Part shown: positions 32,441 through 40,876 of the stretch, one piece after another | How the letters are laid out: each line of letters opens with the position of its first letter | Numbering within the stretch: the first letter of the stretch is position 1 | Assembly: GCF_022180365.1 (NCBI RefSeq) | Contig: NZ_BQKV01000098.1 | Span: 124,001 to 188,000 of the forward strand | DNA length: 64,000 nucleotides | Origin: Faecalibacterium gallinarum | GTDB lineage: Bacteria > Bacillota > Clostridia > Oscillospirales > Ruminococcaceae | Direction: 5' to 3' | Program-made: the position numbers and the translations under genes | The notes under the pieces: model-generated | Database searches by the model: none | Seen by the model: only the letters and a program-made list of their open reading frames with translations | What the model was told of the DNA's origin: nothing

Positions 32441-33844
32441 TCATTTGGTTTCAAGGTCCGCCGGGGCAAAACCGATCATATAAGTGGCGATGGCAGCACC
32501 GAACAGAGAGATCAGGCAGGCGATTATACCGTTCACCATGTTGGAGGTGCCGCCTGCGACGTACCCCAGAACGCTCAGGAAGTTGGCTGCGCCCATTACA
32601 TAGGTGCCCACGTGCATAATGCCCGCATACAGTCCGCCCAATGCGCCGCCGATGGACATGGCAATAAAGGGCCGTTTATACTTAAAGCCAATACCGTAGA
32701 GGGCCGGCTCGGTGACACCGCCCAGAATACCGGAAACAAAGTAACCAAAGGCGAGAGATTTTTCTTCCTTGTCTTTCAGCCGGAGAAAAGCGCCCAGAGC
32801 CATACCAATGGCCGACCAGGTGGCGCAGCCGCCTGCGGTCAGGACAAAGGTATCTACGCCGGTGCTGAGCAAACTGGTGATGGCAAAGGTAATCAGAACC
32901 ACATGCATACCCGACATGACCAGGTATTCCCAGATGGCAGCTACCACAGCCACAGCGATAAAGCCGCCGAACTCACCGAAGGCGATCATGCCGTTGCCGA
33001 GATAATCGCCGCAGATAGAGCCGAGAGGGGCCAGCAGGCAGAACTCGATGGGAACCATGACAACCATGGACAAAAACGGGGTGAAGATGGTGGACAAGGT
33101 GTCGGGGATAATCTTTTTGAAGAATTTATAAATGTAACTCAATACCCAGACGGAGAGAACAGCGGGCAGGACACTCTGACCGTAATTGTTCAGGGGAACG
33201 TTGAACAGCCCGTAAATTTTAAAACTCTCCACATTCCCAACCAGGGCCACAAAGTCGGGGACCAGCAGGATGGCACCGGCGTACATGCCGAGGCCGGGGT
33301 TCAGGCCCAGCTTTACCGCGGCAGTATAGCCCAGGAAGATGGGAATAAAGTAGTAGAAGCCATCATACAGAAAATCCAGCAGGATATAGACATCGCTCTC
33401 TGCGCCGACCAGACCCAGCATATCCGGGCCCAGAATCACCATCAGGGTTTTGAACATGGCGGAGGCCATCATCACGGGGATCAGAGGGGTCATGCAGCCT
33501 GCCATATAGTTCAGGATGTTGTTGCCGATCTTTTTGGGGGTCAGCTTTTCTTTGGGTTTGTCCAGATTTTCCGGGACAGGCGCCTGGCTCTGCAGGCCGG
33601 TCAGGGCGCAGACGTGTTCGTAAACTTTGGGCACATTCTGGCCGATGATGACCTGGAACTGGCCGCCGGATTCTACGACGCCCAGAACGCCCTTGATGCT
33701 TTTGACCTGTTCCCGGTCGGGGAGGCTCAAATCTTTCAGATTAAACCGCAGCCGGGTCATGCAGTGGGTGACGCTGGTAATATTGTCTTTTCCGCCGACG
33801 GCAGCCAGAACATCCAGCGCAATTTGTTTGTTGTCAATGGCCAT
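32441..33844 (-). CDS. PTS EIIBC, glucose/glucoside superfamily
   Basis: 467-residue sugar permease: EIIB domain (1-85) with phosphorylated C28 in THCMTRLRF, then a ten-helix EIIC domain. No EIIA domain follows EIIC, and no separate EIIA is encoded nearby, so phosphate must come from another EIIA. The sugar is not certain: beta-glucosides, chitobiose-like or N-acetylmuramate are possible, the last two being suggested by the deacetylase next to it. AAAGGAGG precedes the ATG; a RAT/terminator controls the operon. Confidence 0.92.
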   Translation of the reverse strand: MAIDNKQIALDVLAAVGGKDNITSVTHCMTRLRFNLKDLSLPDREQVKSIKGVLGVVESGGQFQVIIGQNVPKVYEHVCALTGLQSQAPVPENLDKPKEKLTPKKIGNNILNYMAGCMTPLIPVMMASAMFKTLMVILGPDMLGLVGAESDVYILLDFLYDGFYYFIPIFLGYTAAVKLGLNPGLGMYAGAILLVPDFVALVGNVESFKIYGLFNVPLNNYGQSVLPAVLSVWVLSYIYKFFKKIIPDTLSTIFTPFLSMVVMVPIEFCLLAPLGSICGDYLGNGMIAFGEFGGFIAVAVVAAIWEYLVMSGMHVVLITFAITSLLSTGVDTFVLTAGGCATWSAIGMALGAFLRLKDKEEKSLAFGYFVSGILGGVTEPALYGIGFKYKRPFIAMSIGGALGGLYAGIMHVGTYVMGAANFLSVLGYVAGGTSNMVNGIIACLISLFGAAIATYMIGFAPADLETK

Positions 33845-33924
33845 GATGGTTCCTCCTTTGAAATATTGGATGTATCTTTTACAGCAGGTGCTGTAATCAA
33901 CGGGTGATGGAAGGAAAGAAAAAA

Positions 33925-33963
33925 GACCTTTCCCCATGCGATCAAACGCATGGAGGAAAGGTC
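33925..33963 (-). terminator. Conditional terminator before the PTS gene
   Basis: Stem GACCTTTCC-CCATGCG with CGCATGGAGGAAAGGTC and a TTTTTT run on the minus strand. Its 5' arm is overlapped by the RAT immediately upstream, the usual LicT/BglG switch. Confidence 0.9.
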
Positions 33964-33990
33964 ATGCCCTGTCTTTCAGGTAACAATCCT
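33960..33990 (-). promoter_or_regulatory. Ribonucleic antiterminator (RAT) before PTS gene
   Basis: The minus-strand sequence starts GGATTGTTACCTGAAAGACA and continues GGGCATGACC, very close to the BglG/LicT RAT consensus, and overlaps the terminator. It begins right at the licT stop codon. Confidence 0.9.
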
Positions 33991-34826
33991 TATGTTTGAT
34001 TTTTGCTGCAAACACGGTTCACGTGCAGCATAATATAGAGTTTTTCTTCGTCCGAGAGGTGACAGCTCCACTCCTGCTCGAGGTGGGCGGCAATTTTTTC
34101 CACGCAGTCGGCAACTTTGGGATGGTTTTGTTTTAAATCCTGGTAGATGGGGCTGTTGCCGCTCTGGATCAGTGTCCCGGCGTGAATTCGATCAAACAGA
34201 TATTGCATATGGCTGGCATACCGGGTGTAGTTGAAACCGGTGCGCTCTACAATCAACCCGAAATGTTCCTCCACAATTTCGATCAGATCCTCCAGCATGG
34301 TTTCATCCTGGAGGGTACGGTCGGTGGCTTCGGTGGTGTCCGGGGTGATCCGGCTGTTCACAAAATTCAGGGCGATGCCTACAATTTCTTGCTTGTCCAG
34401 GCCGATTTTAAATTCCTTTTGGGCGCGTTCCAGGGTATACCGGGCGATTTTGTATTCCTGCGGATACAAGGTCTGGATGTCATAGGCCAGAGGCATTTTC
34501 ACCCGAAGGTGTTTCCGGGCCCGCTGGACCATAAAAGAGATGTGGTCGGCCAGGGCGAAAGCAGCGTTGGGACTCAGTTCATAGGGCAGCTCGTTGCGGG
34601 CAATATCGGTAATCCGGGCTGCAAAATCCACCATAGCCGGATCCAGCTCAGAGATCGCCGCCACATACTGGGGCGAAATGTTGTAAAAGGTGCGCTCGAT
34701 TTCGGCAAGGGAAATCTCCCGCGGCAGCTGGGGGAACCCCAGCCCCCGCCCCATGGCGATCAGCTGCTTGCCGTTTCGGTCAACGCAGACGACAGTATTG
34801 TTATTGATCTTTTTTATCGCCTGCAT
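33990..34826 (-). CDS. LicT/BglG-family antiterminator
   Basis: 278 residues: N-terminal RNA-binding CAT domain (1-56, IKKINNNTVVCVDRNGKQLI and GRGLGF), then PRD1 (about 65-170) and PRD2 (175-278) whose histidines are phosphorylated by HPr and EIIB. Binds the RAT hairpins before the PTS gene and before its own gene, allowing transcription when the sugar is present. The ATG at 34826 follows AAGGAGG. Clear autoregulation through the second RAT at 34895-34922. Confidence 0.95.
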   Translation of the reverse strand: MQAIKKINNNTVVCVDRNGKQLIAMGRGLGFPQLPREISLAEIERTFYNISPQYVAAISELDPAMVDFAARITDIARNELPYELSPNAAFALADHISFMVQRARKHLRVKMPLAYDIQTLYPQEYKIARYTLERAQKEFKIGLDKQEIVGIALNFVNSRITPDTTEATDRTLQDETMLEDLIEIVEEHFGLIVERTGFNYTRYASHMQYLFDRIHAGTLIQSGNSPIYQDLKQNHPKVADCVEKIAAHLEQEWSCHLSDEEKLYIMLHVNRVCSKNQT

Positions 34827-34854
34827 CCAGTGCGCCTCCTTCCAGCCTTGAACG

Positions 34855-34922
34855 AAAAAACCCCCCATGCATCACACGATCGCTTTAAGAGATCACAGTC
34901 ATGCCTTGAGGAGTAACATTCC
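34855..34922 (-). promoter_or_regulatory. Second RAT and terminator before licT-like gene
   Basis: Minus-strand GGAATGTTACTCCTCAAGGC at the 34922 end resembles the RAT, and an imperfect stem ending GATGCATGGGGGG and TTTTTT follows (about 34855-34897). Confidence 0.75.
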
Positions 34923-34990
34923 ATGAATTTAGTTGATTTTGTGTGACATCGGAAATGCCCATACGGTAACAGTCTGACATCGACACGGCT

Positions 34991-35019
34991 ATTCTAGCAA
35001 AAATGCTTTTTCTTTGCAA
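34991..35019 (-). promoter_or_regulatory. Sigma-A promoter of the licT-PTS operon
   Basis: TTGCAA (35014-35019), 17-bp spacer, TAGAAT (34991-34996) on the minus strand. A cre-type site is not obvious. Confidence 0.65.
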
Positions 35020-35192
35020 TTCACAGAATGCACAAGAATCTTTTTCGTCTTTTGTTGGTTTCGAGAATAGTCCCGCAGGATATTCCCCGGGGATCAAAAG
35101 GCTTTTTACCCAAACGTGACACCATCACAGAAAAACTTTGGAGAATGCGGTATAGTGGGAAAACTGTAACCTGCACAAAGGAGGATCTCATT

Positions 35193-35405
35193 ATGACACC
35201 CAACAAAAGAACACCACGAAAAGCCGAAGTGGCCCAGGATCAATGCGTCGCCTGCGGCTGTTGCGTCAAGGTCTGCCCCCTGGGGGCAATCTCTGTTTTT
35301 CGCGGTATCCAGGCCGTGGTCAATCGGGAAAAATGTGTGGGCTGCGGCAAGTGCGCAGCCGAGTGCCCGGCCTCGGTGATTCGGATTCGGGAGGTGACGG
35401 CATGA
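35193..35405 (+). CDS. 2[4Fe-4S] ferredoxin
   Basis: 70-residue ferredoxin with two cluster motifs: C18, C21, C24, C28 and C48, C51, C54, C58, each followed by proline. The basic N-terminus (TPNKRTPRK) is unusual for a clostridial ferredoxin. AAAGGAGG precedes the ATG. The stop overlaps the start of a NapH-like membrane Fe-S protein (ATGA), so the two likely form an electron-transfer pair at the membrane. Confidence 0.92.
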   Translation: MTPNKRTPRKAEVAQDQCVACGCCVKVCPLGAISVFRGIQAVVNREKCVGCGKCAAECPASVIRIREVTA

Positions 35406-36010
35406 AGAACAAACACTGGTACGACTACCTCTGGATTGTGTCCCTGAGCTATCTGATCCTGGGCTTTTTCAACATTCTGTTTGCCTGGCTGGGGCTGCTC
35501 TGTTTCTTTATCCCGCTGATCATCGCGGTGACACAGGGCAGTAAGGGCTATTGCAACCGCTACTGCGGCCGGGGTCAGCTGTTCGGGCTGTTGGGCGGCC
35601 GGTTTGGCCTTTCGCGGAAACAGGATATCCCCGCCTGGATGCGGAGCAAGTGGTTCCGCTATGGTTTCCTGATTTTCTTTTTTGTCATGTTCTTCCAGAT
35701 GCTCTGGAATACCTATTTGGTCTTCGCAGGGGCGTCGGATTTAAAACAGGTGGTGACCCTTCTGTGGACCTTTAAACTTCCCTGGCAGTGGGCTTATCAT
35801 GGCACCCTTTTCCACCCCGGTGTGGCCCAGTTTGCATTCGGCTTTTACAGCGTGATGCTGACTTCCACTGTGCTGGGCCTGGTGACGATGGTCCTCTTTA
35901 AACCCCGCAGCTGGTGTGTCTATTGCCCTATGGGAACCATGACCCAGTTGATCTGTAAAGTCAAAAACGGCTCGAAAGACCCAAGCTGCCCCACGGCTAA
36001 CAAAGTTTGA
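35402..36010 (+). CDS. NapH-like membrane iron-sulfur protein
   Basis: 202-residue protein with about four membrane helices and two cysteine pairs facing the cytoplasm, GYCNRYCGRGQLF and SWCVYCPMGTMTQ, typical of the Fer4_5 domain in NapH/CcoG/RsxB-related proteins. These pairs bind a [4Fe-4S] cluster. Starting at 35402 gives the ATGA overlap with the ferredoxin gene; upstream in-frame codons overlap it and are unlikely to be used. It probably links ferredoxin to a membrane or extracytoplasmic redox reaction; the partner is unknown. Confidence 0.85.
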   Translation: MKNKHWYDYLWIVSLSYLILGFFNILFAWLGLLCFFIPLIIAVTQGSKGYCNRYCGRGQLFGLLGGRFGLSRKQDIPAWMRSKWFRYGFLIFFFVMFFQMLWNTYLVFAGASDLKQVVTLLWTFKLPWQWAYHGTLFHPGVAQFAFGFYSVMLTSTVLGLVTMVLFKPRSWCVYCPMGTMTQLICKVKNGSKDPSCPTANKV

Positions 36011-36022
36011 TTGAAAAACAAA

Positions 36023-36052
36023 GAGGGCGCCGCAGATTGCGGTGCCCTCTCT
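36023..36052. terminator. Bidirectional terminator
   Basis: Stem GAGGGCGCCGCA/TGCGGTGCCCTC (36023-36034, 36038-36049; one G-T pair) between convergent genes. Confidence 0.88.
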
Positions 36053-36071
36053 TCAGGTTGGCGGAAGAGGA

Positions 36072-36740
36072 TTAGTAGTTGTCGCTGCTGACCTCAAAGA
36101 AGCTCTTGGAGTACTGGCAGGTGGGGCAGACCTCGGGGGCGGCAGTGCCCACCACGATGTGGCCGCAGTTGCGGCACTCCCATACCTTGACCTCGCTCTT
36201 CTCAAAGACCTGGGCAGTCTCTACGTTGTGCAGCAGAGCGCGATACCGCTCCTCGTGGCGCTTCTCGATGGCAGCCACCAGACGGAATTTGGTGGCCAGC
36301 TCGTGGAAGCCCTCTGCCTCGGCAGTCTTGGCGAACTCGTCGTACATGTCGGTCCACTCGTAGTTCTCGCCCTCGGCGGCGTGAAGCAGATTCTGGGCGG
36401 TGTCACCCAGACCGTTCAGCTCCTCGAACCACAGCCGGGCGTGGGCCTTCTCATTCTCGGCAGTCTTCAGGAACAGCTCGGCGATCTGCTCGTAGCCCTC
36501 CTTCTGAGCGACAGAGGAGAAGTAGGTGTACTTGTTGCGGGCCTGAGACTCACCGGCGAAAGCGGCCTGCAGGTTCTTCTCGGTCTGGGTGCCGGCGTAC
36601 TTGTTGCCGGCCTTGGGGGCAGCTTCCTCAATCTTTTCGAAAGCCGAGGCGGGCTGCTTGCAGAGGGGGCAGGTGAAATCGGCGGGCAGGGTCTCGCCCT
36701 CGTAGATGTAACCGCAGACTTTGCATTTCCATTTGCTCAT
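36072..36740 (-). CDS. Rubrerythrin, internal start within the fusion
   Basis: 222-residue product if translated from the ATG at 36740, which has AAAGGAG 11 nt upstream inside the fusion frame. N-terminal rubredoxin (C6, C9, C24, C27), diiron four-helix bundle (E64, E97xxH100, E159xxH162) and C-terminal rubredoxin (C189, C192, C205, C208). Reduces hydrogen peroxide to water with electrons through the rubredoxins. Either an additional translation product or the ancestral separate gene start retained after fusion. Confidence 0.65.
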   Translation of the reverse strand: MSKWKCKVCGYIYEGETLPADFTCPLCKQPASAFEKIEEAAPKAGNKYAGTQTEKNLQAAFAGESQARNKYTYFSSVAQKEGYEQIAELFLKTAENEKAHARLWFEELNGLGDTAQNLLHAAEGENYEWTDMYDEFAKTAEAEGFHELATKFRLVAAIEKRHEERYRALLHNVETAQVFEKSEVKVWECRNCGHIVVGTAAPEVCPTCQYSKSFFEVSSDNY

Positions 36741-38183
36741 AGTAGTTGTTTCTCCTTTCAGTGACGGATGATTGTATTCTTCGGTGTGGGACGGCTCCTC
36801 CCGGATTTCCTGCGCCGGGTGGAGAATTTCGCTTTGGTCTTTGTATAGGGTATGAAGCATTTTCTCGGCCAGTTCGCTGAGGGGATGGCCGTAGAACTGT
36901 TCATAAACGGCTTTGATATCGGGATTTTCGTGGCTCTTGCGGAGGGTCATGGCTGCGTCCCGTTTATAAAGGGCAGCAATCCGGCTCTGGCGGGTTTGGT
37001 TGGGGTCTTTCGTGAGATCCTTGGGCTGTCCTCCGCCGCCGATGCAGCCGCCGGGGCAGGCCATGACTTCCACAAAGTGGTATTCGGTTCCGCGCTGCTT
37101 CATTTCCTCCAGGAAGGCTTTGGCATGGGCGGTGCCGTAGATGACAGCCACCCGAACGTTCAGGTCTCCAATGGGGACGACCGCCTCCCGGACACCCTCA
37201 TAGCCCCGGACGGGCTGGAGCTGGTAGAAGGATTCCGGTGCGCTCTGGCCGGTGATGGTTTCATAGGCTGTGCGCAGCGCGGCTTCCATGACGCCGCCGG
37301 TGTTGCCGAAGATGACGCCCGCACCGGAGGAACGGCCCATCAGGGAGTCGTAGGCGGAATCTTCCAGGCTGTCCCAATCGATGCCCGCCTGCTTGGCCCA
37401 CCGGGCCAGCTCCCGGGTGGTGATGACCTGGTCGGTGTCCCGCATTCCGGGCCGGTTGTGGTAATCGGCCGCGGCGTGCATTTCCTCCCGGCGGATCTCG
37501 AACTTTTTGGCGGTGCAGGGGGTCAGTGCCACGTGGACGATTTTCTCGGGGGCGAGGCCCATCTTCTTGGCGAAATAGGTCTTGACTGTGGGGCCCTGCA
37601 TTCCAATGGGGCTCTTGGCGGTGGAGAGGTGAGGCAGCAGCTCGGGGTAATAAATCTCCGCGAAGTGGACCCAGGCCGGGCAGCAGCTGGTAAACTGGGG
37701 CAGGGGCCGGTCCTTTTGCGTGATGCGGCGGACCAGTTCACTAGCTTCCTCCACGATGGTCAGGTCAGCGGCGAAGTTGGTGTCCAGCACATAATCCACG
37801 CCCAGGGCCCGAAGAAGTGCTACCATTTTGCCTTCCACGAAGGCGCCGGGTTCCATCCCGAACTCCTCGCCCAGGGCAGCCCGTACGGAAGGGGAGGTGC
37901 TGACAACCACGATCTTCTCCGGGTCGGCGATGGCCTTCTGAACCGCGGGAGTTTCGTCCCGCTCCACAATGCTGTCCACTGGACAGGCGTTGGCACACTG
38001 ACCGCAATAGATGCAGACGGCGTGGCCGCCGGTTTGGGCCAGGGTGTAGCTGCCGTGGACCCCCATCAACTGGGTACAGGCGTCTTTGCACATGCCGCAC
38101 CGGATGCATTTGTCTTCGATGCGCAGGATGCTGGGGTTGTCCGACTCAATGGGAACACGGACAGACAGGGGCAGATGGGACAA
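36072..38183 (-). CDS. [FeFe]-hydrogenase fused to rubrerythrin
   Basis: 703 residues, one uninterrupted frame. Residues 20-70 carry two [4Fe-4S] sites (C26, C29, C32, C36; C57, C60, C63, C67); the H-cluster domain has L1 T165-SCCPAW, L2 TPCTAKK (221-227) and L3 MACPGGC (374-380), all needed for catalysis. After a linker (about 455-481), residues 482-703 are a complete rubrerythrin. A TTG start is chosen: GGAG ends 10 nt before it and the fur-like stop is just upstream; an ATG at 38222 overlaps that gene and lacks a ribosome site. Couples hydrogen oxidation to peroxide reduction if the fusion works as read. Confidence 0.85.
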   Translation of the reverse strand: MSHLPLSVRVPIESDNPSILRIEDKCIRCGMCKDACTQLMGVHGSYTLAQTGGHAVCIYCGQCANACPVDSIVERDETPAVQKAIADPEKIVVVSTSPSVRAALGEEFGMEPGAFVEGKMVALLRALGVDYVLDTNFAADLTIVEEASELVRRITQKDRPLPQFTSCCPAWVHFAEIYYPELLPHLSTAKSPIGMQGPTVKTYFAKKMGLAPEKIVHVALTPCTAKKFEIRREEMHAAADYHNRPGMRDTDQVITTRELARWAKQAGIDWDSLEDSAYDSLMGRSSGAGVIFGNTGGVMEAALRTAYETITGQSAPESFYQLQPVRGYEGVREAVVPIGDLNVRVAVIYGTAHAKAFLEEMKQRGTEYHFVEVMACPGGCIGGGGQPKDLTKDPNQTRQSRIAALYKRDAAMTLRKSHENPDIKAVYEQFYGHPLSELAEKMLHTLYKDQSEILHPAQEIREEPSHTEEYNHPSLKGETTTMSKWKCKVCGYIYEGETLPADFTCPLCKQPASAFEKIEEAAPKAGNKYAGTQTEKNLQAAFAGESQARNKYTYFSSVAQKEGYEQIAELFLKTAENEKAHARLWFEELNGLGDTAQNLLHAAEGENYEWTDMYDEFAKTAEAEGFHELATKFRLVAAIEKRHEERYRALLHNVETAQVFEKSEVKVWECRNCGHIVVGTAAPEVCPTCQYSKSFFEVSSDNY

Positions 38184-38188
38184 ACAAA

Positions 38189-38566
38189 TCACTCTCCTTT
38201 TTGCTTTTGCTTGGCTCGGCATTCTTCACACAGATAAATCAATTTCAGGTCATAGGCCAATAAGGGGACCCCGACCTGCTTTTGCAGTTGTTCAGTGAGA
38301 TCGGTCAGATCCAAGTCCAGCAACTTGCCGCAGCCTCGGCATACAAGGTGGTCGTGCCGCTCGATCCGATCGTAGCGGTCGGGCATCCCCTCTACCGAAA
38401 CTTTGCGGATGCGGCCGTCCTCCCACAGGCGGTTCAGGTTGTTGTAAACGGTCGCCAGAACCACTTTGGGATAGGTCCGGCGCAATTCGGTGAAAATCTG
38501 TTCGGCGGTCATGTGGCAGCGGGAAGCCTCCACAATTTGCCAAATCTTCTCTTCGTACTTGGTCAT
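38189..38566 (-). CDS. Fur-family regulator, PerR-like
   Basis: 125-residue repressor: winged-helix N-terminal half ([25 protein letters not shown]) and a dimerisation half with the regulatory metal ligands in [12 protein letters not shown] and structural zinc cysteines CRGC and CEEC. The position before a peroxidase-type gene and a PerR-like box in the promoter favour PerR over Fur or Zur. Peroxide oxidation of metal-ligand histidines would relieve repression. Co-transcribed with the hydrogenase-rubrerythrin gene; its last codons contain the next ribosome site. Confidence 0.9.
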   Translation of the reverse strand: MTKYEEKIWQIVEASRCHMTAEQIFTELRRTYPKVVLATVYNNLNRLWEDGRIRKVSVEGMPDRYDRIERHDHLVCRGCGKLLDLDLTDLTEQLQKQVGVPLLAYDLKLIYLCEECRAKQKQKGE

Positions 38567-38590
38567 AACAGCCTCGAAATTGGAATGATT

Positions 38591-38626
38591 CTAAAATTAT
38601 TATACTCAACTTCTGTAAAAAATCAA
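38591..38626 (-). promoter_or_regulatory. Promoter with PerR-like box
   Basis: Minus strand TTGATT (38621-38626), 16-bp spacer, TATAAT (38599-38604). The -10 lies in GTATAATAATTTTAG (38591-38605), which matches TTATAATNATTATAA at 11 of 14 defined positions. Confidence 0.6.
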
Positions 38627-38676
38627 GAGCAAATTGGGCGATTTTCAAGTTTTTTGAGAAGCGTTCCTAAAAAATA

Positions 38677-38703
38677 AGCCGTTCCAAACAGAGTGGAACG
38701 GCT
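38677..38703 (-). terminator. Terminator after EFR1 gene
   Basis: 10-bp stem AGCCGTTCCA/TGGAACGGCT followed on the minus strand by TATTTTTT. Confidence 0.88.
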
Positions 38704-38714
38704 CAAACGATGGA

Positions 38715-39449
38715 TTAGGATTCTTTCCAGTGTTTTTGGAGGGTATACCGGGTTTTGCCCTGGGTAGAGTCACCGTATTGAATGGCTTGCCGGGGACATT
38801 CGTTGAGACAGCGCAGGCACTGATAGCAGGCTGTGCCCCAAACCGGGCGGCCCTCCCGCAAGGAGATGGTAGCGGCCGGGCAGCGGTGGGCGCACAGGCC
38901 GCAGCCATCACAGGAGGAATCTGCATGGAAAGGCTTGGTACTGCGGGCAAACCGATTGAACCCAAAGTTTACCAGACTGGACTTCAGCCCGGCAGCGCTG
39001 CCTTCTTTGACCCGGAAAACCGGTTTGCGCTGCAAAATCTCCCGGGATAAGACTTCAATCTCGGACCGGGCGGTGTTCAGTTTTTGCTGGATGACCGTTT
39101 CACTGTCCGCCTCGGCGCCGATGATATAGTTGTTGGGCAGAACCAGACTGTAACTGCTCTGGAGCGGATAGAGCCGGGCCAGTTTTCGCATGGCGTGGCC
39201 GGCTTCCGAGCCGCAGGTGCAGACTCCAAAACAGAAAGCCTCTGTTTTGGGGAGTGCTTTGACGAAGGAGACCATTGGTTCCGGCGGTCCCCAGGCGTAA
39301 ATAGGAAAGACCAAACCGACCTGACCCACATCTTGCAGGCTGGGGGGCTGACGCAGGGCAACAATGTCTTGTGCGTTGTCTCCGGTAAGGGCTGCGATTT
39401 GTTCCGCAACCCAGCGGGAATTTCCTGTTCCGGAAAAATAGAAAATCAT
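38715..39449 (-). CDS. EFR1-type flavodoxin-ferredoxin protein
   Basis: 244 residues. Residues 1-150 are a flavodoxin-like FMN domain (FSGTGNSRWVAEQIA phosphate loop, VFPIYAWGPPEPM); residues 180-225 hold two [4Fe-4S] motifs, CDGCGLCAHRCP and CYQCLRCLNECP. This is the EFR1 (EFR-associated) ferrodoxin layout in anaerobes, thought to move single electrons between flavin and Fe-S partners. AAAGGAGCC precedes the ATG. Monocistronic; partner unknown. Confidence 0.9.
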   Translation of the reverse strand: MIFYFSGTGNSRWVAEQIAALTGDNAQDIVALRQPPSLQDVGQVGLVFPIYAWGPPEPMVSFVKALPKTEAFCFGVCTCGSEAGHAMRKLARLYPLQSSYSLVLPNNYIIGAEADSETVIQQKLNTARSEIEVLSREILQRKPVFRVKEGSAAGLKSSLVNFGFNRFARSTKPFHADSSCDGCGLCAHRCPAATISLREGRPVWGTACYQCLRCLNECPRQAIQYGDSTQGKTRYTLQKHWKES

Positions 39450-39612
39450 AAACCAAAGGCTCCTTTCTGGGTCGCGCTTTGCCGTGGAACCGGCAGGGCA
39501 GAAGCGATACCTTATATATAAAGTATAGCAAAGGATTCAACTGCCCGCAAGAAACAGGGATACACTGACCTCAAAACGGGAGAACCAATGGACCATGGCC
39601 GGGACCTGCGGC

Positions 39613-40053
39613 TTAATTATGGGGAGCGTTTTGGTATCTTCTGAGCTGTTGGGTTAACTGCGCGCTGTCCATTTTCAGAACGAACTGATCGCCGAACCAC
39701 ATCATCCCCAGCCCCATTTCCAGAAAAAGGATCAGCAGAATACCGCCCCAGAGCGGGACTCCCTCAAACCACTGGAACAGCGCTGTTCCCCCCAAAAAGC
39801 AGAGGTTGGCGGCCCCCAGCCAGAGCAGGGAACGGCTCCGGGCGCACTCGCTTCCCTCTGGGAAAATGGCCGATTCGATCATGGCAAATACCAGGCTGGC
39901 GGCCCAGAGGGTGAGCAGGTCATGGATGAGAACGGTTTGTTCTCCTTGCAGCAGATTGCAGACAATTTTCAAAAAAATCCCTACAAAGGTGTAGAGGGCC
40001 ATCCGCAGTTTCATCTGCATGGACCAGCGGTAAATTTGTAAAAAGATTTTCAT
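39613..40053 (-). CDS. DUF3021-like membrane protein
   Basis: 146 residues with four hydrophobic helices and short polar ends, matching DUF3021 proteins that are nearly always encoded after a LytTR regulator, as here (5-nt gap). The LytTR/DUF3021 pair often controls a neighbouring transporter or itself; the membrane protein is believed to inhibit the regulator by binding it. No promoter of its own. Confidence 0.78.
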   Translation of the reverse strand: MKIFLQIYRWSMQMKLRMALYTFVGIFLKIVCNLLQGEQTVLIHDLLTLWAASLVFAMIESAIFPEGSECARSRSLLWLGAANLCFLGGTALFQWFEGVPLWGGILLILFLEMGLGMMWFGDQFVLKMDSAQLTQQLRRYQNAPHN

Positions 40054-40058
40054 ATGAA

Positions 40059-40496
40059 TTAACCTCCCTGTAATTTTTCCCGGAGAGCGGGCGAGTAGCG
40101 GCGGGAAATGATGATTTTCTCGCCGGTTTTCAGGAGTGCTTCGATCCGGCCGCCGGGGCGGCTGCGGAGACTCTGGACGGCGTTCAGGTTAATTGCGGTG
40201 GATTTTCCGCACCGAAAAAAACCGAATCGTTCCCAGCGCAGTTCCAGGGCTGCCAGGCTGCCGGGCGCCTGGTATAAAGAATGCTCTGTGTAAACAAACA
40301 ATTTGTCGTCCACCGTTTCAGCCCACAACACCTGCCCGGCAGAAAGAGCAACGGTGTTCCTTTCTTCGTCCAGGCACCAGAGTTTGTCGGAATGATTTTG
40401 CAGAAGAGAAAGGATGCGCTGCAGCTCGGCACTGTCCGCAGGTCCTTGCAGGATCACTCGGACGTCGCCGGGCCGGTGTTCAATCACTAAGTCCAT
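40059..40496 (-). CDS. LytTR-domain DNA-binding regulator
   Basis: 145 residues. The C-terminal 95 residues form a LytTR domain: ILWAETVDDKLFVYTEHSLY-like strand, the FFRCGKSTAINLNAVQSL recognition part and IIISRRYSPALREKL. No receiver domain, so it is the short regulator type paired with DUF3021. Probably autoregulates and may be controlled by its membrane partner. GGGAGG precedes the ATG. Confidence 0.88.
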   Translation of the reverse strand: MDLVIEHRPGDVRVILQGPADSAELQRILSLLQNHSDKLWCLDEERNTVALSAGQVLWAETVDDKLFVYTEHSLYQAPGSLAALELRWERFGFFRCGKSTAINLNAVQSLRSRPGGRIEALLKTGEKIIISRRYSPALREKLQGG

Positions 40497-40596
40497 TGGC
40501 GGCCACCTCCCTTTGACACTAGGATAACAGAGGAGCGATCAGCTGGCAATGGTTCGGCCTTCAAGCGGTTGTTTTGAGGGGCCAGGATGCATAAAA

Positions 40597-40635
40597 CGCC
40601 CAACGCTGTGGGGAGTCCAAAGCGTCGGGCGCAAT
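40597..40635 (-). terminator. Terminator
   Basis: 11-bp stem CGCCCAACGCT/AGCGTCGGGCG (40597-40607, 40621-40631), TTTT on the minus strand. Confidence 0.85.
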
Positions 40636-40643
40636 GTTGAAGA

Positions 40644-40844
40644 TTATTGGTTCTCCAATTCCCGCAAGATCAGCGCGTTGGCGAGGGTGAACGCCTCGAT
40701 GCGCCGCTTGGCCAGGGTGATCTGGGATTTGTACCGGGAGGGATTCTCCTTGGTTTCTAAGGTTTTGAGCGTTTCCCGCAGTTTGTGGAGGGTGGATTCG
40801 ATCTGACGGGAGGCTTCGGTCAGTTCCTCTTTCGTGTAGGCCAT
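40644..40844 (-). CDS. Small helical protein, 66 aa
   Basis: Charged, entirely helical protein (EELTEASRQIESTLHKLRETLKTLE...) with an AGGAG-like site upstream; no membrane segment. Similar small proteins are frequent in Clostridia, but I do not recognise a named family. It follows the XRE regulator at 41326-40877 by 32 nt and is likely co-transcribed. Confidence 0.7.
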   Translation of the reverse strand: MAYTKEELTEASRQIESTLHKLRETLKTLETKENPSRYKSQITLAKRRIEAFTLANALILRELENQ

Positions 40845-40876
40845 TGTACGGTTCTCCTGTTTATCAGAATAGGGGG

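Noticed and set aside
32399-33907. 502-aa plus-strand frame opposite the PTS gene
   Set aside because: Antisense shadow of EIIBC; no start site and no recognisable domain.
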